In this document: one piece after another, positions 16,411 through 24,741 of the stretch | Layout: each line of letters opens with the position of its first letter | Numbering within the stretch: the stretch's first letter is position 1 | Assembly (NCBI RefSeq): GCF_032922745.1 | Contig: NZ_CP136693.1 | Location: forward strand, 1,054,001 to 1,118,000 | From: Marinobacter salarius | GTDB lineage: Bacteria > Pseudomonadota > Gammaproteobacteria > Pseudomonadales > Oleiphilaceae | Direction of reading: 5' to 3' | Length of the DNA stretch: 64,000 nucleotides | The notes under the pieces: generated by a model | Databases searched by the model: none | The model's input: only the letters and a program-made list of their open reading frames with translations | Told to the model about the DNA's origin: nothing | Translations under genes and position numbers: made by a program

Positions 16411-18104
16411 CTGACGAATTGGTGTTTGCGCAGGTACTCCATTCGGATCTGAATGCCGGTCGCTTCCTTGTACTTGTGACGCACGATCAGCGTCTGTGTT
16501 ACAGCCACTGGCGACCGTTTCAGCAGAAAGGGTTTCCAGCAGTGGCCGTTGGCCAAGGGTTCGAGGTGCGCCTGGGGAAGGATCGCCGGGACGGAGAGAC
16601 CCTGGTGGTGCGCGAGGTGCTGACTCAATGCGCCCCTCCTGACATCACCGTGCGCAGCGATGGTCGTGAAGCACCAGCAGACGAACCGCGGCCTGTTGGG
16701 GAAGCCGAATTTCTGTCCGTCCTGGACGATTTTCATGGCGTCGTTGTCATCGCGAACAGAGTGCTGGATGGCTCTGAACAATCCGACATGAACGTGGCTG
16801 GATCGCTGGTATTGATCAACTGCCGGGTATTGGGAGACTTTCGTTGGATTCGTGCCAGGTTTGCCGGCAGCCTGTGGTGCCTGAACTGCAAATTCGACAA
16901 TCATTTCAGTTTGAAGTCCGGGCACCTGAACGGCAGCGTACTGATGTTTGGTTGTGATTTCAGCGGTGCGGGAGGGGTTTCCTTCCGTGGGCTACAAGCC
17001 TGCTCGTTGCTGATGGAGTTTGGCACTCGTGGCAGTGATGACATGCTCTGGCTTAACGAGATGACGTTGACAGGATGCTTGGCACTCAACGGTACCTTTG
17101 ATGCTCCGGTTCAACTGATGGCGATTCAGGATGATGCGCCTGTGAATACGTCGCCTTCTCTGGGGCAGGTTTTTATCGGCCGTCAAAGCTATCAGGCCGA
17201 ACAGCTCAGCAAAAACAGCTTCAATGGCGGGTTGCATATCGCTGGTTACACGGTGTCTGGTGATATCGAGATTCATCGTACTCACCTGCAACACCTACGG
17301 CTTACCGACATAGAGACAAACACACTTCTGGTGCAAGATTGCGAGTTGGTTGCAGATTTGTGTATGGATCGGATTCAGGTGATGAATGAGGACGCCGGTA
17401 TTGCCATCCGGGACACATTGGTTGGGCGTCGCCTGAAGATAACGGGGCGCCATTTGCGTGGGCGCTGCAGTTTGAACGGCTCCTCGGTGGGCCAGGCTTG
17501 GATAGTGGAACTGGAAGCGCCAGAGGAGGGTACGCCAAGTGTGGATCTGACACGTTTTCATGCTGACCAGGCGTGGTTTGATCCGATCTCGCTGATCTAC
17601 GGGCCCACTCAACGACGTCGTGCCATGACCCCGCCCCCTTTTGGTTTGCTGACGCGGGCCGATGTCAGTAATCCGGGCGAGGATGATCGCCGCCACCTGG
17701 CAGAAGCCTACACGCAGTTCAAAAACTGGATGTCTGCCACAGGGCATTTGCGTGAAGAGGATCATGCATTTTTCCATATGCGGCACTATAAAGAGGCAAG
17801 TCGCTCACGCCGTTATTTGCTTGGTGGTATGTTTGGCTGGGGGATACGTCTTCGCAACATTCTGGCGGCAGCGTTGATGATATCCTTGATGTTTTCAGCC
17901 ATGTTTGTGGCACTGGGCGTTGGGTCTGGTGAGGCGGTCATGCTGAGCCTCCAGAGTTTTATCAGCAGCTTTTATGGCAACTGGAGCAGCCCCACCCCTC
18001 CTGCTACCGGGATCATGTCAATACTGGTAACGCTAGAGTCGATGATCGGTGTGCTCTTCGTGACCGTACTTGTTGGTGCATACATCCGAAAACTGCTGAG
18101 ATAA
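16407..18104 (+). CDS. Beta-helix repeat protein with C-terminal ion-channel-like domain
   Basis: 565 residues. Residues about 130-390 are short repeats alternating hydrophobic and small polar residues (for example AGSLVLINCRV, NGSVLMFGCDF, SGDIEIHRTHL), like bactofilin/pentapeptide beta-helices. A charged helical linker (AEAYTQFKNWMSATG) leads to two membrane helices near 475-500 and 540-562. The order helix - loop - helix ending in TLESMIGVLFVTVLVGAYIRKL resembles two-helix potassium channels attached to pentapeptide proteins, but the loop (FISSFYGNW) lacks a canonical TxGYG filter. The start is TTG overlapping the MBL stop. A membrane-tethered sensor or effector is possible; I cannot name the function. 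Confidence 0.7.
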   Translation: MTDELVFAQVLHSDLNAGRFLVLVTHDQRLCYSHWRPFQQKGFPAVAVGQGFEVRLGKDRRDGETLVVREVLTQCAPPDITVRSDGREAPADEPRPVGEAEFLSVLDDFHGVVVIANRVLDGSEQSDMNVAGSLVLINCRVLGDFRWIRARFAGSLWCLNCKFDNHFSLKSGHLNGSVLMFGCDFSGAGGVSFRGLQACSLLMEFGTRGSDDMLWLNEMTLTGCLALNGTFDAPVQLMAIQDDAPVNTSPSLGQVFIGRQSYQAEQLSKNSFNGGLHIAGYTVSGDIEIHRTHLQHLRLTDIETNTLLVQDCELVADLCMDRIQVMNEDAGIAIRDTLVGRRLKITGRHLRGRCSLNGSSVGQAWIVELEAPEEGTPSVDLTRFHADQAWFDPISLIYGPTQRRRAMTPPPFGLLTRADVSNPGEDDRRHLAEAYTQFKNWMSATGHLREEDHAFFHMRHYKEASRSRRYLLGGMFGWGIRLRNILAAALMISLMFSAMFVALGVGSGEAVMLSLQSFISSFYGNWSSPTPPATGIMSILVTLESMIGVLFVTVLVGAYIRKLLR

Positions 18105-18111
18105 CCTGATC

Positions 18112-18642
18112 ATGTGGTATCTGTGTGGGTTGGGCAGCAACATCAGGCCCGAGACGAATTTGGCAATCGCCATTGACCGATTGCTGGCCGATTATGGCTC
18201 ACTGTGGCTTTCGCCAGTGATTTCCACGTTTCCCGAGGGTATTGATACCGAGCGATCGTTTCTCAATGCACTGGTCATTGTATTTAGCCCGCAATCCCCG
18301 CTGCATCTTAAAAGCAGCTTTAACCATCTGGAGGAAACTCTCGGGCGTGATCGCTCTGATCCGCTCAGTAGCCGCAAGGACCGAACCATTGATATCGATA
18401 TTCTCGAGCACAGTGACAACGGATTTTTTAGCGGGCAGCAGATTGGCGAGCGTTACTATCGGGACTTATTCAACGACAGGTTTGATGCGTCATTCCTGTC
18501 TACGATTACCGTGCGCGGCCATTCCCTGGGCAAGACGCCGACCACCATCTACCGGAATTTGTGCGCCAGTGATGAAATCGTTGTCCAGCAAGGCCAACAA
18601 TTGAATAACCACGGCGTCAAATCCACCCTCGCAGGCCAGTAA
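18112..18642 (+). CDS. HPPK-like pterin pyrophosphokinase (FolK family, divergent)
   Basis: 176 residues. The FolK family transfers pyrophosphate from ATP to 6-hydroxymethyl-dihydropterin. CGLGSNIRPETNL at the start matches the GSN glycine turn, SFLNALVIV the pterin pocket, and RKDRTIDIDIL the Arg and paired catalytic Asp of the usual RxxxRTLDLDLL. After about residue 125 the similarity fades, and the last 153 bases run opposite folM. It begins eight bases after the channel-like gene and is probably in its operon. Being separate from the usual panC/pcnB context, it is likely a paralogue with a specialised pterin substrate (inference). Confidence 0.7.
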   Translation: MWYLCGLGSNIRPETNLAIAIDRLLADYGSLWLSPVISTFPEGIDTERSFLNALVIVFSPQSPLHLKSSFNHLEETLGRDRSDPLSSRKDRTIDIDILEHSDNGFFSGQQIGERYYRDLFNDRFDASFLSTITVRGHSLGKTPTTIYRNLCASDEIVVQQGQQLNNHGVKSTLAGQ

Positions 18643-19254
18643 GGTTTCCGACATCACCTGTTGTCTCTGGTTTTCGGTATGACGAGGCAGGAAACCAATG
18701 GGGCCCGGCATGATGGCATTCACCCTGACGGTCGGCGCCAGTAGCGCCGCGTAGCTGAGAGTGGCATTGGCAAGCGCCGCCTTTGATGCGCAATACGCTG
18801 CGTAGTGTGGGTTGGGTCGTTCAGTGAATATATCCGTTATGTTCACGATCAGAGACGGTCGCTGATGTTCCTGGGCAGCCATCTCCAGATGTTTCGAGAG
18901 CCCATCCATTAACTGTATTGCCGCCGTGCAGTTGATTTGAAACAGGCGCGCTGCTTGTATGACCCGCGCCTTTAGGTCCGGGGCGTCCGCTTCAAACTCT
19001 GAGGCGTTGTTTATCAACAAACTGATAGTGGCAGTTTGTTGCGCAACTTCGTCGATTGCGGCCTGAAGCGACACGGGATCACTGAGATCAACTGCGATTG
19101 CGGTCGCACCACGTCGGACAAGATCTTCAATATCGACGGTATGGGTGCGATAGAGGGCAACAACCTGAAAGCCTCGCTGAATCAGGGCGTCGCTTATATG
19201 GTAACCAAGTCTGCGCCCGGCACCGGTGACCACAGCAACTGGCTTAGTTGTCAT
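18490..19254 (-). CDS. folM: FolM-like pteridine reductase (SDR family)
   Basis: 254 residues. FolM reduces dihydromonapterin and dihydrofolate with NADPH. The Rossmann turn is VVTGAGRRLGYHI, where the Arg after Gly is typical of pteridine reductases and specifies NADPH. NNAS occurs near residue 87 and the catalytic YAAYCASKAAL near residue 150. VDGGRRL closes the fold as in FolM. folE ends four bases upstream. Its 3' end overlaps the HPPK-like gene by 153 bases on the opposite strand, which is unusual for two genuine genes. Genes of this kind commonly sit with folE and folX in tetrahydromonapterin pathways. Confidence 0.85.
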   Translation of the reverse strand: MTTKPVAVVTGAGRRLGYHISDALIQRGFQVVALYRTHTVDIEDLVRRGATAIAVDLSDPVSLQAAIDEVAQQTATISLLINNASEFEADAPDLKARVIQAARLFQINCTAAIQLMDGLSKHLEMAAQEHQRPSLIVNITDIFTERPNPHYAAYCASKAALANATLSYAALLAPTVRVNAIMPGPIGFLPRHTENQRQQVMSETLLACEGGFDAVVIQLLALLDNDFITGAQIPVDGGRRLAQGMAAHGNRRQE

Positions 19255-19258
19255 GCGC

Positions 19259-19828
19259 TCAGTTCCGTTGATTCAGAAGTTGGAGGAATTCGGCCCGCGT
19301 AGCTTGTGACTTGCGAAATGCGCCGAGCATCACCGATGTTTTCATCCTCGAGTTTTGCTTCTCCACACCACGCATCATCATGCACATGTGTTGGGCTTCG
19401 ATAACCACAGCAACGCCGTTGGCATCGGTTACGGATTCTACGGCTTCCGCAATCTCGCGGGTCAGATTTTCCTGGATCTGCAGGCGACGGGCGTACATAT
19501 CGACAATGCGAGCAAACTTAGACAGGCCAAGCACCTTGCCCTGTGGCAGGTAGGCAATGTGGCACTTCCCGATAAACGGCAGCATATGGTGCTCACACAT
19601 GCTGTACAGCTCTATGTCCTGAATCACCACCATTTCATCCATGGCGGACTCGAAAACCGCGTTATTGACCAATGTATCCAGGCTTTGCTTGTAACCCTGC
19701 GTCAGGAACTGCATAGCCTTGGCTGCCCGTATGGGGGTGTCCTGAAGTCCCTCGCGATCAGGGTTTTCGCCCATGCCTGCAATGATCTGCTGAAAATGGC
19801 TGGCCAGGTCGTCGAGCTTGTTGGTCAT
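19259..19828 (-). CDS. folE: GTP cyclohydrolase I
   Basis: Converts GTP to 7,8-dihydroneopterin triphosphate, the first step to folate and other pterins. 189 residues, usual length for the single-domain bacterial enzyme. Zinc ligands are visible in MCEHHMLPF (about residue 77-84) and in AQHMCMMMRG (about 147-154). GLSKFARIV and QENLTREIA are family blocks. The gene is first in a two-gene unit with folM. The region upstream is divergent from the alpha/beta hydrolase and about 190 bases long. Confidence 0.95.
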   Translation of the reverse strand: MTNKLDDLASHFQQIIAGMGENPDREGLQDTPIRAAKAMQFLTQGYKQSLDTLVNNAVFESAMDEMVVIQDIELYSMCEHHMLPFIGKCHIAYLPQGKVLGLSKFARIVDMYARRLQIQENLTREIAEAVESVTDANGVAVVIEAQHMCMMMRGVEKQNSRMKTSVMLGAFRKSQATRAEFLQLLNQRN

Positions 19829-20022
19829 AGTCGCTTCCGGTTAAATGAGTCAGTTCAGGGCGAAAGCTTAAGGGAATTTGCCCGTGTCCTCCAGATTTAC
19901 GACCACACAGGGTGAAAAGACCACCCCGGAACGCTCAGGTTCGCAAATTGTCGGACCAGATCTGGCGAGGGCGGTTGGTTTGATTTAAAGTTTCAATTTC
20001 AGGCTGGTTTCAGGAAACCGCA

Positions 20023-20937
20023 ATGGAACAGGTAATACCGGGAGTTCGGGGTGCCGCCCCCGGCGCAGGGACTGCGACACTGGAATGGTGGCAACAGGAA
20101 GGTAAGTGGTTTTCCTACGGCGGCCACGCTATCTTCAGCAGAATGGCGGGCCAGGGTGATCCCGTGGTACTGCTGCATGGATTTCCAACGGCCAGCTGGG
20201 ACTGGAGCCGGCTGTGGCCAATGCTGGTGCAACATCACACCTTATTCACCCTCGACATGCTGGGCTTCGGTTTTTCCGATAAGCCGGCACTTTACGACTA
20301 CAGCATCGAAGATCAGGCTGACATGTTCGAAGGTTGGATCGCTGGCCTGGGACTGAAGAGCGTTAGTCTGTTCGCCCACGATTATGGCTGCAGCGTGGCC
20401 CAGGAACTGCTGGCCAGGGATCAGGAAGGGCTTTTGCCTTTCACCATCGCCCGGGTCGGCTTTCTTAACGGGGCCCTGTTTCCGGAAGTTCACAGCCCGT
20501 TTTTGATCCAGAAACTCCTGGGCAGTCCTCTCGGTGGCCTGATCAGTCGCGGGCTCACCCGTCGTACCTTCGAACGCAACTTCCGGCGCCTGTTCGGCCC
20601 GGAAAACCCGCCGTCGCGGAAAGATATGGATGATTTCTGGTACCTGTTGACCTACAACAATGGCCGGGGAATTCTGCACAATCTGATCCATTTCATGGAA
20701 GAGCGCCGTTGCCACCGTAATCGCTGGGTGGGTGCCCTGCAGGAAGCAGAACAGCCAATGAGGCTGATCTCAGGAATTGCGGACCCGGTGTCCGGTTCCG
20801 CCATGGCGAGGCGTTACCGGGAGTTGGTGCCGAACGCGGATGTGGTGAGTCTTCGCAATGTCGGTCACTATCCTCATTTTGAAACGGCCGGCGAGGTATA
20901 TCGGGCGTGGCGGGACTTCTGCAAGCAGCAGGCGTAA
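20023..20937 (+). CDS. Alpha/beta hydrolase, epoxide hydrolase/haloalkane dehalogenase-like
   Basis: 304 residues. The oxyanion turn HGFPTASWDW occurs near residue 50-60. The nucleophile elbow reads AHDYGCSVAQ, which places Asp as nucleophile in the manner of epoxide hydrolases and haloalkane dehalogenases (HDxG). The acid lies in GIADPVSG and the catalytic His in GHYPHFE. The cap region is rich in Arg and Phe. Substrate is unknown; similarity to the animal MEST subgroup is my impression only. AGGAAACC lies about six bases before the ATG. Confidence 0.82.
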   Translation: MEQVIPGVRGAAPGAGTATLEWWQQEGKWFSYGGHAIFSRMAGQGDPVVLLHGFPTASWDWSRLWPMLVQHHTLFTLDMLGFGFSDKPALYDYSIEDQADMFEGWIAGLGLKSVSLFAHDYGCSVAQELLARDQEGLLPFTIARVGFLNGALFPEVHSPFLIQKLLGSPLGGLISRGLTRRTFERNFRRLFGPENPPSRKDMDDFWYLLTYNNGRGILHNLIHFMEERRCHRNRWVGALQEAEQPMRLISGIADPVSGSAMARRYRELVPNADVVSLRNVGHYPHFETAGEVYRAWRDFCKQQA

Positions 20938-20948
20938 CCCTGCTGTGG

Positions 20949-22019
20949 TTACAGGTCGGTGGCCAACGTCGTGTGGTCAGCGTCCTCTGGTGAGCCTTCG
21001 TGCAGCCTTCGGGCGGCGCTGACCACTTGGTTGCGGCCTCTCGCTTTGGCTTCGTAAAGTGCCTGATCCGCGCGGTTCAACCAGACTGACCAGGTTTCAC
21101 CCTTGCCCACTTCCGCCACACTCGCGCTGGCCGTGATCTGTATGCCTTCCACGAATGGGCGTGCACTGATGCTCGTCAGCAATTCCCGTGCGACTTTGTC
21201 AGCATCCTTCTGGCGGGTTTCCGGTAGTACCAGCATGAATTCCTCCCCGCCAATACGGAACAGGCGGTCGCTCTCTCTCAGTCGCCTGCTGATCCGCTGT
21301 GTCAGCTCCTGCAGAACCTTGTCACCGGCCAGATGGCCCCAACGATCATTAATCATCTTGAAGTAATCCAGGTCCAGCAGTATGAGACTGGACACTCGTT
21401 CATATCGCTCACGCATCTGGATCTGTCCATTGAGGATGTCGGCCAATTGCGAACGATTGAAACAACCAGTCAGGGGATCGGTGGTGGCGAGGCGCGTCAG
21501 TTCGACCTGCAGACGGCCCACCAGCCAGGCGAAGATCATCACGAACAGGCAGGTCAGACCGAGGGAAAAGGTGATGCGCCAGAAATCCGCTTCCGGAAAC
21601 TTGATAAACGACACGACGGACATACTGACTAAAAACACGATATTACTGGCGGTGGCCTCCTTCAACGGAAGCAAGAAAAACAGCGCGGCGGCGGCCGGGT
21701 AAGCCCAGTAGAGCCCGGCGTGGCCATTGATCAGGGTGGAGTACACAGCGCAGACCACCGCCAATGTTGGGAACAGGCGCCCCTGGAGAAAATAGATGCC
21801 GCGGAACCGAAGGAACGCAATAACGGCCACTGCGTTCAGGCAAAACAGAACCAGAAGTAATGCCAACAAAACATTGCCCTTTTGCCATTGCACCATCACT
21901 AATGGAGCGACGGCAATAAAAGCCCAGAAATGCAGGTGATAAACGATCTGACGCTTGAAACCGAGTACTGCGAGGGTGGGGTTGGTGGCCAGGTTGTCTG
22001 TAGTGGCAAGAGGATTCAC
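20949..22019 (-). CDS. Membrane diguanylate cyclase (GGEEF)
   Basis: About 356 residues with five or six hydrophobic helices in the first 180, then a GGDEF domain with intact GGEEF near residue 285 and the RESD inhibitory site in the usual place before it. An active, product-inhibited cyclase is expected. No periplasmic sensor is present, so the membrane helices themselves may be the sensing part. The longest frame starts at 22052, but GGGAG lies six bases before the in-frame GTG at 22019, which is preferred. Convergent with the alpha/beta hydrolase across 11 bases. Confidence 0.88.
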   Translation of the reverse strand: MNPLATTDNLATNPTLAVLGFKRQIVYHLHFWAFIAVAPLVMVQWQKGNVLLALLLVLFCLNAVAVIAFLRFRGIYFLQGRLFPTLAVVCAVYSTLINGHAGLYWAYPAAAALFFLLPLKEATASNIVFLVSMSVVSFIKFPEADFWRITFSLGLTCLFVMIFAWLVGRLQVELTRLATTDPLTGCFNRSQLADILNGQIQMRERYERVSSLILLDLDYFKMINDRWGHLAGDKVLQELTQRISRRLRESDRLFRIGGEEFMLVLPETRQKDADKVARELLTSISARPFVEGIQITASASVAEVGKGETWSVWLNRADQALYEAKARGRNQVVSAARRLHEGSPEDADHTTLATDL

Positions 22020-22194
22020 AGCATACTCCCGCTGTTTGTGGTGGGCCCGCACTCCTTGATCCAGGCTTTTTCAAAGTCTAGCACGACCTTCGCGGGAAGG
22101 TAGTTGGTTTTACACCTTTCAATGGGCGAGAATCGCGCTCTGGCTGCCGGGAGTCCAGTTCGCTAAACTGGCGGGCTCGGAACAAGGAGCCGTT

Positions 22195-23289
22195 ATGAGC
22201 GCAGTACACACCCGTTCTCCCGCATTGACCATACGCGCCGGCCGCCGTGCTTTTGAGCGGTTGCGGGAGCAACCGTTCGCGGCGGGCGACGTGCACGTCA
22301 TCCCGGGCGCGGCGGGTGGCCCCAAGGCGTTGGGTATTTCCGGCCTGGATAAAGCCATCTTTGGGGACTTTCTGCCCAGGGCGCCACAAGAGCGCTCGCT
22401 GATTGGCTCTTCCATTGGCAGTTGGCGATTTGCAGCGGTGGCCTCGACGGATGACCCCAAGGCGCAGCTGGCCCGGCTGGCGGACCTCTACACATCCCAG
22501 CGCTTCTCCAAAGGCGTCAGCATGGCGGAAGTCAGCCGCAAGAGTGTGTTGTTTCTGGAAGAACTACTGGGGGGCCATGAGAACCATATTCTCAATCATC
22601 CCTGGTACCGCCTGAACGTTGTTGTGGTTCGCAGCCGCGGCATGCTGGAGCACGATACCAGGGGGCGCCTCAGCCTGGGCCTGATGAATGCCATCAGTGC
22701 CAACATGGTCAGCCGCCGACATCTGGGCCGGTTCATGGAGCGGGGCATCATCCATGATGCGCGAGTGAAAGCGCCCCTGGCCAAACTGGTGGATTTCCCC
22801 AGCCATGAAGTGCCGTTGAGCCGCGATAATCTGATGCCAGCGCTACTCGCGTCTGCGTCCATACCCATGGTGATGTCCGGCGTCCGTAACATTCCTGGCG
22901 CCCCTGATGGGTTATATCGGGATGGCGGCCTGCTGGATTACCATCTTGACCTGCCGTACCAACAGCCTGGGGTGATCCTCTATCCCCACTTCACAGATAA
23001 GGTGGTTCCAGGCTGGTTCGACAAAACCCTGCCCTGGCGCCGAGGCGATGCCACCCGACTGCAGGATGTGCTGTTGGTGTCACCGTCCCCGGAATACCTG
23101 GAATCTCTGCCAAACAGGAAACTGCCAGACCGGAAGGACTTCGAGCGCTACATAGGAGACGACGCTGGCCGCGAGCGCGCCTGGCGCAAGGCGATTGCCG
23201 AAAGCGACCGGTTGGGCGATGAGTTCATGGAATTGGTGGAATCCGGCCGTCTGAAGGACGTCATGCGGCCTCTGGATGGGAAGCGCTGA
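22195..23289 (+). CDS. Patatin-like phospholipase
   Basis: 364 residues. The patatin dyad is visible: the glycine-rich oxyanion block HVIPGAAGGPKALG near residue 38, the nucleophile Ser in IGSSIGSWR (GxSxG) near residue 66, and the catalytic Asp in YRDGGLLDY near residue 245. The family are lipid acyl hydrolases. No signal peptide or membrane helix is seen. AGGAG lies five bases before the ATG. It is transcribed toward the CDGSH gene, 69 bases downstream, but a shared function is not evident. Confidence 0.82.
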   Translation: MSAVHTRSPALTIRAGRRAFERLREQPFAAGDVHVIPGAAGGPKALGISGLDKAIFGDFLPRAPQERSLIGSSIGSWRFAAVASTDDPKAQLARLADLYTSQRFSKGVSMAEVSRKSVLFLEELLGGHENHILNHPWYRLNVVVVRSRGMLEHDTRGRLSLGLMNAISANMVSRRHLGRFMERGIIHDARVKAPLAKLVDFPSHEVPLSRDNLMPALLASASIPMVMSGVRNIPGAPDGLYRDGGLLDYHLDLPYQQPGVILYPHFTDKVVPGWFDKTLPWRRGDATRLQDVLLVSPSPEYLESLPNRKLPDRKDFERYIGDDAGRERAWRKAIAESDRLGDEFMELVESGRLKDVMRPLDGKR

Positions 23290-23358
23290 GCGCAGGCAAT
23301 AAGCTCCACTTTGACTATACTGCCCTTGAATACAAAAGAATAAAGCGGGGGCTGACCA

Positions 23359-23616
23359 ATGACTGATGAGAAGCCGGAAATTCCCAGAACCACGCCGTGT
23401 TCAGTGCTGGTCGAGGGCGGCAAGAATTACTTCTGGTGCGCCTGTGGCCGCAGTAACAGCCAGCCATTCTGCGACGGCTCCCACAAGGGAACAGGATTTA
23501 CGCCGGTTAAATACACGGCCGAAAAGAAAGAATGGGTGTGGTTCTGCGGCTGCAAGCACACTGGCAACCCGCCGTTGTGCGATGGCACCCACAAAACCCT
23601 GGATCAGGGTGCCTGA
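23359..23616 (+). CDS. Double CDGSH iron-sulfur protein
   Basis: 85 residues with two CDGSH-type motifs, each with three Cys and one His: CACGRSN...CDGSH near residue 25-42 and CGCKHTG...CDGTH near 63-80. Each is expected to hold a [2Fe-2S] cluster. Bacterial members are small soluble redox or cluster-transfer proteins. The last 13 bases overlap the end of the PAS sensor gene on the opposite strand. Confidence 0.9.
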   Translation: MTDEKPEIPRTTPCSVLVEGGKNYFWCACGRSNSQPFCDGSHKGTGFTPVKYTAEKKEWVWFCGCKHTGNPPLCDGTHKTLDQGA

Positions 23617-24650
23617 ATACCGGGCTGGAGGCTTAGCCGGTAACCGCTGAAACCGTGTAGCGTGTCCTGCAGCGCCAGTACTCTTAGCGTAACAGAGACC
23701 TGGCGATCGTCGGCATCCAACAGCTTCAGGTCGATACGCTGTATTTGTCGCTCCTGGCGGGACGCCTGCAGGGTTCTGAGGAAGTTTTCCACGTAGGCCG
23801 GGTCGACCAATTGCTCGAATGGGGTACCTGCCAGGTCCGCCGGTGCCCTCTTCAGAAGGTCCACCACCTGGGGTGAAATGTATCCGGTCAGTGCCTTTTC
23901 ATCCAGCTCACAGATCGTTGCGCCGGAAAGGGCGACCAGGTCCCGGCTGCGTTGTTCGCTGTCATTTAATGCCTGCCGCAGGATCGATTTTTCAACCTGC
24001 ATGTTGTTCAGTTGTTGTTCATACCCGTGGGATACTTTTTCGACGTTGCGGTAGTGGCTTTGCCAGCGGCGGATGCGCAGGCACAGGAAAACCACCACCA
24101 CCGTCGCCAGCACCGTGATCACCAGCCCTGCGAGCCAGATAAAACGGAACGAGCGGTGGGCAGGTTGCGCCAGGAATCCGGAATCCGGCAGTGTGGTTAC
24201 CAGCCAGCGATACTCTCCAATTGCGACTTCAGAGCGCAATGACTTGGAACGGTCCGGACTTTCCGCGCGGGTAGCCTGGAACAGCGGGGTTTTGGTATGT
24301 CTATCCAGAGTATCCACGCGTAAATTGAGCGTGCCGGGCACCGAATCCTTGAATACGGTTGTGAGCCAAAGCTCAGCCGGGGTAGTGTGGTTGATGGTCC
24401 TGGTTGGCGAAACGCCGTCTGTGTAGAGCGGTGGAAGCTCGTCGTACCCACGTAAGCGGGCGACGAGTGTGTTGTGCTGCTTGCGGTATACCTGCTCGGC
24501 GAGTGAACGCGATTGCTCTTCGAGCGCCTGCGCCGTCAGGCCGGTAACAACAAGGCCGGCGAACAATACCAGCAGGGGCGCCCACAGGTGTGGCAACGCA
24601 ATAACGTGTCCTGTCCCTGTCAATCGGGGGCTTTCCATAGGTTGATCCAT
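23604..24650 (-). CDS. Membrane PAS-domain sensor lacking an output domain
   Basis: 348 residues from the ATG at 24650. Helix 1 lies at about 17-37 and helix 2 at about 170-195. Between them is an extracytoplasmic domain with a Tyr-Asp-Glu-Leu-rich segment like CHASE sensors. A coiled coil (YEQQLNNMQVEKSILRQALNDSEQRS) leads to a PAS domain at about 235-345, and the protein then ends. No kinase, GGDEF, EAL or methyl-accepting module follows, so the signalling route is unknown. The frame is open up to 24791 but the extra residues look non-coding. It convergently overlaps the CDGSH gene by 13 bases. Confidence 0.7.
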   Translation of the reverse strand: MDQPMESPRLTGTGHVIALPHLWAPLLVLFAGLVVTGLTAQALEEQSRSLAEQVYRKQHNTLVARLRGYDELPPLYTDGVSPTRTINHTTPAELWLTTVFKDSVPGTLNLRVDTLDRHTKTPLFQATRAESPDRSKSLRSEVAIGEYRWLVTTLPDSGFLAQPAHRSFRFIWLAGLVITVLATVVVVFLCLRIRRWQSHYRNVEKVSHGYEQQLNNMQVEKSILRQALNDSEQRSRDLVALSGATICELDEKALTGYISPQVVDLLKRAPADLAGTPFEQLVDPAYVENFLRTLQASRQERQIQRIDLKLLDADDRQVSVTLRVLALQDTLHGFSGYRLSLQPGIQAP

Positions 24651-24741
24651 AACCGGTGGCGAACGTGTGGGGGACTTCCTGTTCCTATACTTTAGACCAC
24701 TGCTCGCGCCCTGAAAAACTTTACTCCGGAATCCTCTACTG

